NCBI GenBank assembly: GCA_015183035.1
Contig: JACZZP010000029.1
Span: forward strand, 1-46,375
DNA: 46,375 bases
Source of the DNA: Meloidogyne chitwoodi
Taxonomy: Eukaryota; Nematoda; Chromadorea; Rhabditida; Meloidogynidae
Reading direction: 5' to 3'
Position 1 is the stretch's first letter; the number at the start of each line of letters is the position of its first letter. Below the pieces are notes generated by a model. It searched no databases and was not told the origin of the DNA. It worked only from the letters and a program-made list of their open reading frames with translations. Positions 33,701 to 42,205 of the stretch are shown piece by piece. Both the position numbers and the translations under genes were made by a program.

Positions 33701-35228
33701 TATTATGATGTTACTTCACTGTATCCTTTTATTAATGTAACAACTGAATACCCTGTTGGACATCCAGATCTTCATGTAATTAATCAAAATGTAAAATGGA
33801 CTTGTTCAAATGATAATATTTACAATTTGGCTATTTTAAAAGTTTTTATTATTCCTCCAAGAAAAATTGACGTTCCAGTTTTACCTATGAAATTAGAAAA
33901 AGATGGACGGCTATTATTTCCTCTTTGTTCAACTTGCGCGTATGAAATTTAAAAAATTATTTTTTAATATAATAAATAATTTAGAAAAATGTATCCTGAA
34001 GGACAAGTCTATGAAAATTATAAATGTGAACATAATGATGAGGAAAGAGGATGGGTCAGCATTTGTACATCCATAGAATTAAATTATGCCTTGAATGAAG
34101 GATATGTTGTTACAAAACTTTATCGTGTATTGGAATATACAAAAAGTGACAACAATCTATTTCGCCCATATATTTCTGAATTCATGGCGACAAAAATTCA
34201 TTCATCTGGTTTTGATAAAGAAATTAAAAATAATGTTAAAGCTGAAGAATTATTTATTAAAGAATGTTTTGAAAATTTTGGAATCAAAATTGAAAGAAGT
34301 AAAATGATCCCAAATAAAGGAAGAAGAACTCAAGCAAAATTAATGTTAAATAATCTTTGTATGTTTTTTTCTTTTAACTTTTAAATACTTTTATTTATTA
34401 AATAGGGGGTCGTTTTTCTTTGCGAAATTTTGGTCTTTCACAATGCATAATTACTGATGATCCAGAAGAGTATCAAAAATATGTAGAAGATAAAAGTATT
34501 ACTCTTACAAGTGTTGATCAATTGACATCTGAAATTATGTTAATTGGTTTTATGAAGAAAAAAGAATGGATTGAAGAACATGATTGTTCAAATATTGGTA
34601 ATTTTTTGAAAAAAAATATTTGAATTAAATAATATTTTTAGTTATTTCTCTTTGGACTACTTCTGCTGCCCGTCTTCATTTACTTAAAGCAATGCAACAA
34701 GTTGTTCGGTGTAAAGGGTGTACACTTTTGTATACAGGTAAATTTTAATTGATGATAAAAATTAAAAATTTTTCAGACACCGATTCTTTAATATTTGCTC
34801 ATCCTGAAGAATTAAATCCTTTGGAGCTAGGACCACATCTCGGACAGTTTACAAACGAATACCCAGAACATCAAATATTAGAATATGTTTCGGGTGGTGC
34901 AAAACAATATGGACTTAAATTAAAAAGAATTAATAATAATGATAATCTCGAACATGAATATGTCCTTAAAGTTCGAGGAATGACTTTAAATTATGATGTA
35001 ATCAATAATCAAGGACTACGTTATGAAACATTTAAAAAACAAGTTATAAAATATGCTAAAACTGGAATAATTGAAGCAGTAGATATTCTTTATCCAAAAT
35101 TCATTTGTCCCTCAATTAAAAATTTAAATGTATCAACTAAATCTCGCAACAAAATATATAAACCTTTCATAGGAAAGGGTGTTGTGCGCCCCTCAGATTT
35201 TTCTGTTCTAAACTTTGGTCATATTTAA
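30779..35228 (+). CDS. Polinton protein-primed DNA polymerase B, ten exons
   Basis: Exons: 30779-30983, 31024-31147, 31195-32926, 32970-33241, 33288-33449, 33493-33939, 33985-34358, 34406-34597, 34642-34737 and 34777-35228. All nine introns (39-57 bp) have GT...AG ends and every junction keeps phase, giving 1351 codons. Exon 3 has Cys-rich clusters (YCFSCKSVF, CKNC) and the 3'-5' exonuclease motifs: Exo I AFDFETT (about 32215), Exo II SHFGGKFD, Exo III YCTNDVE. Polymerase motif A is YYDVTSLYP (exon 6), motif B is KLMLNNLWGRFSLR across exons 7-8, and motif C is YTDTDSL across exons 9-10. GYVESEKYGLEINGCVWHGC is the family's GYWHGC-type segment. The enzyme would replicate the element from its termini. 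Introns are unusual for a virus-like element but are common in nematode Polintons' hosts. Confidence 0.95.
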
Positions 35229-35296
35229 TTGTAATTTTTATAAAAAATAAATTTAATAAAAAAATTGTTCAAAGTAGTTTATTAAATTAGGAAAAA

Positions 35297-35842
35297 TCAC
35301 CATCCATTACAATAATTATTTGGATTTAAAATATCATTTTCCTCATCTTCTTCGTCTACTATTACCAATTTATTATCATTATTTTTTATATGATTTTTAA
35401 TCATTGTCGAAGTATAATTTTCACAAAAATTTGTCATTATTTTTTCTTCATCTTCTTCTTTAATAAGTTCTAGAAGCTCCATAGGATAATAACGATTTTC
35501 TTTAAAATTTCCATTTTTAGATGAGAATTTTTGTATAATACAATGTAGATAAGGATAATTAAGTCGAATTCTATGTTTTGCATAATAATGTGCTGCAACA
35601 CAAATATTGAAAGGTTTTGAAAGTCTTCCATAAGCTTGGACTATATTTGCTCCTTCATTTGACAGACCACCAATTATAAATTTATTTTTAAGTCCGTTGC
35701 GATCTTTATAAGTTGTTTCTACTTTTTGACCTTCAAGTACTTTTAAAATAATTTTTTGATTTTCAGGATGATTAAGAATATCTCTAAGTGATTTGACATT
35801 GCAAGATAAAATATTTGCACATTCATCACTGACAAGAACCAT
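35297..35842 (-). CDS. Argonaute PAZ-domain protein lacking MID and PIWI
   Basis: 181 aa, intronless, read from the ATG at 35840-35842, which has the same A-rich leader as other genes of the element. Residues ~38-127 read like an Argonaute PAZ domain: GQKVETTYKDRNGLKNKFII, then GGLSNEGAN, VAAHYYAKHRIRLNYPYLHC (compare the family pattern VAxYFxxxxxxxLxYPxLPC) and YYPMELLELI (family YLPLEL/YxPxEV-C-I). Residues 1-37 resemble the L1 linker region, and NFCENYTSTMIKN at 138-150 resembles the start of the L2 linker. The chain then ends in an acidic tail. There is no MID or PIWI domain, so it cannot slice RNA. PAZ binds the 3' ends of small RNAs. The gene sits inside the Polinton, convergent to DNA polymerase and divergent from the Cys-pair gene. 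A capture from a host Argonaute is the likely origin; interference with silencing is inferred. Confidence 0.82.
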   Translation of the reverse strand: MVLVSDECANILSCNVKSLRDILNHPENQKIILKVLEGQKVETTYKDRNGLKNKFIIGGLSNEGANIVQAYGRLSKPFNICVAAHYYAKHRIRLNYPYLHCIIQKFSSKNGNFKENRYYPMELLELIKEEDEEKIMTNFCENYTSTMIKNHIKNNDNKLVIVDEEDEENDILNPNNYCNGW

Positions 35843-35915
35843 TTTTTTTCAAAAATTTTTTTTAGATATGAATTAAAGATGATTAATTATGCGAGTTTAA
35901 ATACTAGATTTTAAG

Positions 35916-35923
35916 CTCCGCCC
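35916..35923 (-). promoter_or_regulatory. GGGCGGAG motif between divergent genes
   Basis: CTCCGCCC on the plus strand (GGGCGGAG on the minus strand) lies between the PAZ gene (minus, ATG at 35842) and the Cys-pair gene (plus, ATG at 36041). The nearby AT-rich segments TTTAAATACTAG and TAAATAAATAG could serve the two directions. Confidence 0.5.
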
Positions 35924-36040
35924 CTTTTTACATCTAAATAAATAGTGTAAAATGTTTACTCAGAAGCTCATTCTAACATTTTTTAATAAAACTAAAAATA
36001 TTTTATCTTTAAAAAAATATTTTTCAAACAAATTTAAAAA

Positions 36041-36363
36041 ATGGAAAATATTGGTGAAATTAATTCTAATGTTCCTGTTTTAAATTTTGATAACAAATCT
36101 ACTATTCGCGAACCATTGTGGAAATTATTTCGTGGAAAATTTTTGTTTACGTTTACTTTATGTGCAGGTTTATTTAGTAAATTTGATTATTAAAATTATT
36201 TTTAAATTTTTTAGATTGTCGAGATCGTATTTTCAAGAAAAGTGACAAAGCAGTTCGCAATGAGAATCGTATCGAAGTCAAGTTTGACATGTGCGAAGAT
36301 TGTTTCAAAAAGAATTGTAGAGTTTCAGACATTATAACACCATATACACCAAAATCAAACTGA
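36041..36363 (+). CDS. Small two-exon Cys-pair protein 2
   Basis: Exon 1 is 36041-36167 and exon 2 is 36215-36363, with a 47-bp intron (GT...AG) that splits the codon for Asp in CADCRD; the product is 91 aa. It contains LCADC and MCEDCFKKNC, two Cys pairs about 30 residues apart, and charged flanks (FKKSDKAVRNENRIEVKFDM). Pair spacing and intron position within a small gene resemble the 117-aa protein at 30049-30448. Probably a zinc-binding regulatory protein; the function is not known. The ATG follows an A-rich leader (TTTAAAAAATGG). Confidence 0.72.
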
Positions 36364-36524
36364 TTAATTAATATTGTTTACATTTTTTTAATTAAATAAA
36401 CTTTAATTAATATTTATTGGTATTATTTAAGATTATTTTAAAGTTCTGAGTTTACAAAATAAAAAATATTTTTAAAAAATGACTTATAATTGTGAAAGTC
36501 TTTATTTAATTTATATATATATAT

Positions 36525-36836
36525 CAAGGATGGGCAACTTTTGTATTTCGTCTTTCATATTTCGTATTAGTATTTTTAGACCAATTTTATTTCGTCTTTC
36601 GTATTTTTGGACGAAATACGAAATTTTTGAAATTATGAAATTTTTAAAATATCGAAATAAAAAAATTTTTTTGGGGGTAGTTTCATATTTCGTATTTTTG
36701 TTACTTTCGTAATTTCGTATTATTTCGTGTTTTTGAACCTTTTTTATTTCATATTTCGTCTTTCGTTTTTTAATTTGGTTTCGTAAATTTCATATTTCGT
36801 CTTTCGTATTTTATTTTCTGATTTTGTCCATCCATG
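36525..36836. mobile_element. hAT-like MITE (312 bp) inserted in the Polinton
   Basis: Ends are CAAGGATGGGCAA and TTGTCCATCCATG; the latter's reverse complement is CATGGATGGACAA, an imperfect 13-bp inverted repeat of hAT type. Flanking 8-bp ATATATAT copies (36517-36524 and 36837-36844) fit the hAT target duplication, although they lie in an AT microsatellite and so are weak proof. The interior is a simple-sequence-like array of TATTTCGTCTTTCGTATTT variants. No protein is encoded; an open frame crossing it is not a gene. Confidence 0.7.
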
Positions 36837-36899
36837 ATATATATTATATATATTTAAAAAACTTATTTTTTAAATTCTAACTTTTAATTTTTTTAAATT

Positions 36900-37640
36900 A
36901 TTTTATTCATGAATATGTCAAAATAAAAAATTATTTTATTCAAAACATTTTTTTTGACATGCCAAGAAAATGTTATGAATAATTTAATTTATTCAAGAAA
37001 TGTCAAATTAACAAAATAATTGAAATTATGAAAAATTAATTTATTCAGGAAAATGTCAAATTAACAAAATAATTGAAATTATGAAAAATTAATTTATTCA
37101 GGAAAATGTCAAATTAACAAAATAATTGAAATTATGAAAAATTAATTTATTCAGGAAAATGTCAAATTAACAAAATAATTGAAATTATGAAAAAATAAAT
37201 TAATCATGAAATGTCAAAAATAAAAATTTTTGAAATATTGAAAAAATTAATTTATTCATAACATTTCTTGACATGTCAAAATAAAAAAGTAAAAATTTTT
37301 TGAAATTTTAAAAAATAATTTATTCATGAACATTTCAAAATAAAAAAAAAGTAAAAATTTTTTTTGAAATATTGAAAAAATAATTTATTCATGAACATGT
37401 CAAAATAAAAAAAAAGTAAAAATGTTTTGAAAATTGAAGAAATAATTTATTCATGAACATGTCAAAATAAAAAAGTAAAAATTTTTTGAAATATTGAAAA
37501 AATAATTTATTCATAACATTTCTTTGACATGTCAAAATAAAAAATAAAAATTTTTTGAAATATTGAAAAATAATTTATTCATGAACATGTCAAAAACAAA
37601 AAATTAATTATTAGAAATTTTGAAAAAAAGTCAATCAAAC
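36900..37640. repeat. Polinton internal ~60-bp tandem repeats
   Basis: About 12 units. The first part has three to four nearly identical 60-bp copies (TTATTCAGGAAAATGTCAAA then TTAACAAAATAATTGAAATT) near 36984-37190. Later copies have the form TTATTCATGAACATGTCAAA followed by A-rich sequence and TTTTTTGAAATATTGAAAAA. Some units contain the palindrome TTTGACATGTCAAA. No gene lies here. Confidence 0.8.
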
Positions 37641-37814
37641 ATTTATTCATATATGTTTGTGACATATATGAATAATTTATATTTTTCAGTTTAAATTTAG
37701 ACATGTAATATATTTTTTAATAAAATTTTTCTAAGGGGCTATCTTTTTTATTAAATAATTATGAAGTTTTCTTCATAAATTTTATGTTAAGATCAAAAAT
37801 TAATTTTAATAAAG

Positions 37815-38060
37815 GATGATAGACATGAGCGTATGATACAACAATTATCTACCTTGACAAATACGACTAATGAATCGTTAGGAATTATTCTGCGTTATCT
37901 CCAAACAGTATTTTTTTACTTTTATTATGAGAAATATTTTATTTTTAGCTCGATAACCGAATTCATAATCGGCAGGAACCTCATAATGGTATGATTTTTT
38001 ATAATTTTTTCTTTAAGTCCCGGTTTACATAATAATGTTGGTGGCCGCAGATAGACATTG
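37815..38060 (+). pseudogene. Exon-like remnants of an unidentified gene
   Basis: Two stretches have good splice borders and coding-like translations: 37815-37907 (DDRHERMIQQLSTLTNTTNE and on to LRYLQT) and 37949-37988 (LDNRIHNRQEPHN), joined in phase. A third block from 38018 has a stop within about 14 codons, or in a shifted frame reads PGLHNNVGGRR then stop. I do not recognise the protein. It lies upstream of the NNT exons in the same orientation, so it may be the 3' end of the neighbouring host gene captured with NNT. The rest of 37641-38468 is AT-rich and shows nothing else I can support. Confidence 0.3.
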
Positions 38061-38468
38061 ATGTGAAAGAAAAATTTTTTAAAAATATATTTATTTAATT
38101 TATTTATTTAATAAATATTCTGACTTTCGTTACTTCTATTTGTTGGCTTTTCTAGATCAAACAATAAGTAAGGACATTGAATTTTTAGCATATTTGCCCA
38201 TACTCTTTAGTACCCCTGTAAGACATTGATTGAAGATTAGCGTTCAAATTTTCTTTAGATTTGTTGAACGTGGGCAGCTGTTGTGTGAACTTTCATTTAG
38301 TTTTCTTATCTAGTATTCTTTTTAATCTTTAAAGTTCTTCGTTTTAAAATTATGTTTAAAGAAGTCTGATGAGTTCAATTTTTGTTATGATCTTAAAATT
38401 GTTATTTTAGAGTTAAATTAAGCCTGATGAGATTTAATGTTAATTTTTAGACCGTTCGATAAAGCAGG

Positions 38469-40226
38469 ATGTTACTTTGTGTTTATCGACAGTTTCCTTA
38501 TTCATTTCTAAAAAGAACACAATATTTACTTCAAACGAGATGTTTTTGTGAGATTAAAGAAAAGTCTTTTGAAAAATTGACTCATAAAGGAATGGTTGTT
38601 TCTACTTTAAAGGAAATTAATCCAGGTTGTTTTTTGACCATTTTTAGTTAGTTTTCTTGTAGAAGAACATCGTGTTTCACTTACTCCATTGGCTGCCTGT
38701 ACTTTACTTAAACGTGGTATTAATGTTAAGATTGAGAGTGGAGCAGGTGTATTAGCTTCAATTTCTGACGAGGAATTTGCAAGAACAGGCGCAAAGATTG
38801 TCAACAAAAAAGAAGCAGTTGCGGCTGATATCTTGCTAAAAGTTTGCTTTTTTACTAATTTAGAATAAGAATGATTCTGTGATATTTAGGTTCGTTGCCT
38901 AGAAATGGATGAAGTTTCTTTATTCCGACCTAATTCTACTCTAATTTCTTTTATTTTTCCTGAAAATAATAAAACAGTTGTAGATTTATTAGTTGGACTT
39001 AAAATGACTGTTTTTGTAATGGACAAAATACCACAAATATCGCGAGCTCAGGTTTCTTTTATTACATTCTTTTAAACATTAATAATAGGTTTTTGATACC
39101 CTTAGTTCTATGGCTAATATTGTTGGATATAAAGCAGTAATTGAGACAGCAAACAGTTATGGAAAATTTTTCGCAGGACAAATTACTGCTGCGGGGAAGG
39201 TTCCACCGGCAAAAGTGCTTGTTGTTGGAGGAGATGTTGCTGGATTAAGTAATTATTTTAAAATTAAAAACATCATTTATCAAACATTTTTCAGGTGCAA
39301 TTGCAACAGCAAAAAATTTGGGTGCGATTGTTAAAGATTTTGACACTAGAACTGATGTTAAAGAACAAGTTCAATCACTTGTAGCTGAATTTTTGGAGGT
39401 TTTTTTTTTAAAAAAGTATTTTTAATATTTCATTTTTAAAGATAAAATTGAAAGAATCTGGCGAAGGTTCTGATGGTTATGCAAAAGAAATGAGTCCTGA
39501 GTTTATTGCTGCTGAAATGGAGCTTTTTAGACAACAATGTCGAGATGTTGACGTTATAATTAGTACAGCAACAATTCCTGGGAAAAAAGCTCCCGTTCTC
39601 TTCACTAAAGTTATTTTTTCTAATTTGATTTGTCTAAATATAAATTATAGGAAATGATTTCATTAATGAAACCAGGCTCTGTTGTTGTTGATTTGGTAGC
39701 AGAACCAGGAGGCATTTTTGAAACAACAAGACCTGGAGAAGTTTATACAAACGATAATGGGGTTCTTCATATTGGATACAAACAAATGCCTAATCGTCTT
39801 GCTGGGCAAAGTTCAGTTTTATATGCTAACAATATAACCAAATTTTTGTTGGCAATTGGTGACCAAAAAGAGAACTTTTTCATTGATTTGAAAGTATTTT
39901 TTTAATTTCTTTTTAACTTTCTATTTTTTATAAGGATGAAGTTGTTCGTGGATCAATCATTTTACATAATGGAACTCTTTTATGGTCTCCTCCTGTTGTT
40001 GCTCAACCATCTCCTACTACTCAACCAAAATCAAATGTTGAGGTAGAGGTGATTATACCTAAAGAAGAAAGTCATTTTATTAAAAATTTGAAAAAGGTTT
40101 CACTCTATGCCGGAGGTTTTATTTTATTTTTTAATTAATTTAAAATTTTAGCGATTGGATCCACCAATTTACTTGGATATGTTAGTCCAAATATGGCATT
40201 TACTCAAACTATGACCACTTTTTCTG
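38469..40226 (+). CDS. 5' part of nicotinamide nucleotide transhydrogenase (NNT), nine exons inside the Polinton
   Basis: Exons 38469-38625, 38663-38841, 38890-39051, 39089-39248, 39295-39398, 39442-39609, 39651-39893, 39935-40115 and 40152-40226 all join in phase (about 476 codons). The start has a mitochondrial-targeting look ([20 protein letters not shown]). Diagnostic NNT/PntA blocks follow: [63 protein letters not shown] with [11 protein letters not shown] (NAD-binding Rossmann segment), [40 protein letters not shown], and [15 protein letters not shown] at the first membrane segment. The membrane domain and the NADP domain are absent; a next acceptor would give a stop within about six codons (DHLSSN). 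An acceptor (TTTTTAG) 18 bp before the ATG could accept a spliced leader. NNT is a mitochondrial inner-membrane proton pump; this product would be a soluble NAD-binding part only. Could be non-functional cargo. Confidence 0.9.
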
Positions 40227-40885
40227 GTAAATTATTTATTTTTTGTTTAATATATAATATTTTTAAATATTCTTCTTTTTTTTATTTAATTTTATTTTTC
40301 ATTTCTCTCATAATTTCTATTTTTTATGACAGATCATTTATCTTCAAATTAGAGGCCTCATGTATCTTTCTCAATAGAAGGAAGATCTTGCGCGCCTTTT
40401 TTTTGCATTAATTTTTCATGATATTTTAATTTTTATGAAAATTAAATATGCAAAAAAAAAGGCGCGCAAACTTCCCTATATAAGGAATTTATTTTAAATT
40501 TATTTATTTTTTTCCTTATTTAATTTTTATATTTAAATATATTTTTTTTTTAAATTATTTAAATAATTTTATGTTAGTTTTATTTATTTTTAAATTTTAT
40601 TTTTAGTTTTCTCCTTTTTATAGAGATGTTCCAAGATTCTTGGCCTGTTTTTTTTTTCAACCTTACCCGATTCCCGACATTTCATTTATTTTTTCTTTAA
40701 ATCTTTTTTTTGATCCGATTTTGTACCAAAATGCCGTGATTGTTAATTATAAAGATTTTTACGAGTTAGAATTTTCCACAGATTTACAAAATTTTCCTTT
40801 TTTTTGGTCCACACATGAACATTCTCTTATTCTTTTTTTATTTTTAAATATTTAAAATATTTTTTATAAGTTTTTTTTAGTTAAA
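40227..40885. other. Spacer after NNT with a hairpin, TATA box and a doubtful ORF
   Basis: AT-rich. It contains the long inverted repeat at 40389-40468 and a TATATAAG (about 40477). From a possible acceptor at about 40620 a frame stays open to 40855 (VPRFLACFFFQPYPIPDISF and on), very Phe-rich, without a good start codon. It could be an exon or chance; I cannot place it in a gene. Confidence 0.35.
40389..40468. repeat. Inverted repeat with 20-bp GC-capped arms
   Basis: TGCGCGCCTTTTTTTTGCAT (40389-40408) pairs with ATGCAAAAAAAAAGGCGCGCA (40448-40468), with a ~39-bp AT-rich loop that is itself partly palindromic (TTTTCAT...ATGAAAA). The GCGCGCC caps stand out in this AT-rich DNA. A TATATAAG lies just downstream. 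Confidence 0.85.
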
Positions 40886-41451
40886 ATGCAACAACCAACA
40901 AATGAAAATAATTTGGCTTCTTTAATTCATCTATGTCTCCAGAAAAATGAATGTACTACATATAAAAAAATTTTAAATTTTGTTAAAAATATTCACAAAA
41001 ACGTTCAAGGTAAATTTTTTTTAATTTTATATAATAAATATCGAAATTCGCAGACTCTGAAATTAAAGAAATCTTTCAAAAAATGATAATAGAAGAAACT
41101 ATTATTAAACAAAATCCAAATCTCAAAAACATCTTTTTTGGAACTTATAAATTAAATTATAATAAAAATATTAGTGGCACAGAATGGATTCATGTTTTAA
41201 ACCAGATAGAAGAGATTAAAAAAAGTATTTATTATCTCAAAAAAGAATCTAATTCAAACGATGAAGATATTAAAGCAATAAGATCATTTTTATGCAATCA
41301 AGAGAAAGAAGTTGATTTACGTTTTAAACTACAACATCAAACAAATTATAATGTGTATAAATATTTACAAATTATTTTTACACATGAAGGCGAATTGTCA
41401 ACATTTTTACGTGCGATATTTGACAAAATTATTTATATACAACAACCATAA
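40886..41451 (+). CDS. Two-exon Polinton protein, unknown function
   Basis: Exon 1 is 40886-41009 and exon 2 is 41054-41451, separated by a 44-bp intron (GTAAAT...CGCAG) that keeps phase; the product is 173 aa. The sequence is helical and charged with few distinguishing motifs (NENNLASLIHLCLQKNECTT, then KKSIYYLKKESNSNDEDIKA, DKIIYIQQP at the end). There is no signal peptide, membrane segment or recognised domain. It is the last gene before the right terminal repeat, and the ATG follows TTTAGTTAAA, like other genes of the element. Distal genes in Polintons are often accessory and poorly conserved. Confidence 0.68.
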
Positions 41452-41736
41452 TGTTCACAAGAAGCATTTTTTCAATAACTACCACAAGAATTTTTTTTAT
41501 TATTCACAATAAGAAAAAATCACAAAAAACATTTTTTTTTCAAACTAACTATTTTTTAAAGAATAACCGCACGAACATTTTTGTTCACTACTTTGTCTTT
41601 TTTAGAATTTTATCATTTTTTATTGGTGTAAAAGATAAATAAAAAATTTTTTTTTAATTCTTAATAAGAAAAAGGGGCATGTTTTTTTTTTTTATCACAC
41701 TTTTCAACACCTTTTGATTTATAAAAACGGATAGAG
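41452..41736. other. Right subterminal AT-rich region of the Polinton
   Basis: No credible gene; a Phe-rich open frame here overlaps poly-T runs. The sequence leads into the right terminal inverted repeat. Confidence 0.5.
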
Positions 41737-41862
41737 CATCCCAAACCTTTAGGCTGTCGGCAAACATCAAAATAATTTTTCTACAAAATATATGGGCGTG
41801 TCCTTCAATACCCACAGGAATGTGCGGTAAAAAAAGGGAATTTCTCCTTAGGGCTAACTACT
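41737..41862 (-). repeat. Polinton right terminal inverted repeat (126 bp)
   Basis: Reverse complement of 19291-19416 with six substitutions and no gaps. It ends ...GGGCTAACTACT at 41862 and is followed by CACGTA (41863-41868), the duplicate of 19285-19290. Confidence 0.95.
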
Positions 41863-41868
41863 CACGTA

Positions 41869-42033
41869 CTAATACATAAAATTAAAGAAAATCAGTGGCG
41901 AAAACAAATTAGAAATGGTTGTTATTCGAAGAAGGCTATTAGATACATCATAAGAACGCCAAGAATGAATGCTGCAAGTTCCTTTACACTGCCAAATAGT
42001 AGACTTCTCCAAAAGCTCAGGGATCAATGAAAC
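41869..42033 (-). other. Host flank, possible exon fragments
   Basis: On the minus strand, after an acceptor at 42034-42035, two frames look coding over short stretches. One is VSLIPELLEKSTIWQCKGTC and onward to a stop at 41869-41871. The other contains a hydrophobic membrane-like stretch LAAFILGVLMMYLIAFF ending at 41922-41924. Neither joins in phase to the RpS6 exon upstream. I cannot decide between them. Confidence 0.25.
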
Positions 42034-42110
42034 CTTAAAGTAAAATTTAAAAATTAAAAGGAAAAATCAAAGTCCAATATATAAAAAATTTTCTCTTAAA
42101 AAAAGAAAAC

Positions 42111-42205
42111 CTTCTTTTGCTTGAATCATCCGACGAATAACATATTCACGAACATCATCTTTACTCAAATTAAACAGACGACGAATCTTTGTTGCGCGTT
42201 TAGTT
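42111..42205 (-). pseudogene. Ribosomal protein S6 (RpS6) exon fragment
   Basis: The minus strand reads [20 protein letters not shown] then [12 protein letters not shown], matching the eukaryotic RpS6 segment GPKRAxKIRxLFNLSKxDDVRxYVxR. One Asp of the DD(D)V motif appears to be missing. The block starts after an acceptor-like TTTTAG at the very edge of the satellite array and ends at a donor-like G|GTTTTC. The next exon expected (KKPRTKAPKIQRL) is not found: the following blocks are unrelated. So only one exon survives here. RpS6 is a 40S subunit protein. Confidence 0.8.

Larger units (their letters stand above)
19291..41862 (+). mobile_element. Complete Polinton/Maverick, 22,572 bp
   Basis: The boundaries are set by terminal inverted repeats that begin 5'-AGTAGTTAGCCC and end GGGCTAACTACT-3', flanked by a perfect 6-bp target-site duplication CACGTA (19285-19290 and 41863-41868). 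AG/CT ends and 6-bp duplications are the Polinton hallmark. The interior encodes protein-primed DNA polymerase B, retrovirus-type integrase with chromodomain, FtsK/HerA-type packaging ATPase, adenain-like protease, a penton-type minor capsid protein and a double jelly-roll major capsid protein. All are open or spliceable without frameshift. Additional cargo includes a PAZ-only protein, a 5' portion of NNT, two Cys-pair proteins, a small inserted hAT-like MITE and two internal tandem repeat blocks. I see no large fusogen/envelope-like gene. Confidence 0.97.

Noticed and set aside
36479..36712. 77-aa frame starting in the AT microsatellite
   Set aside because: It is made of the hAT-MITE simple repeat (TATTTCGTCTTTCG) and is not a gene.
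41451..41642. 63-aa Phe-rich frame near the right TIR
   Set aside because: It is driven by poly-T runs, with no start context or recognised features.
19291..41862. An integrated free virus rather than a transposon
   Set aside because: AG/CT termini, 6-bp duplication and retroviral-type integrase identify a Polinton. Virion formation remains possible but is not shown by sequence.
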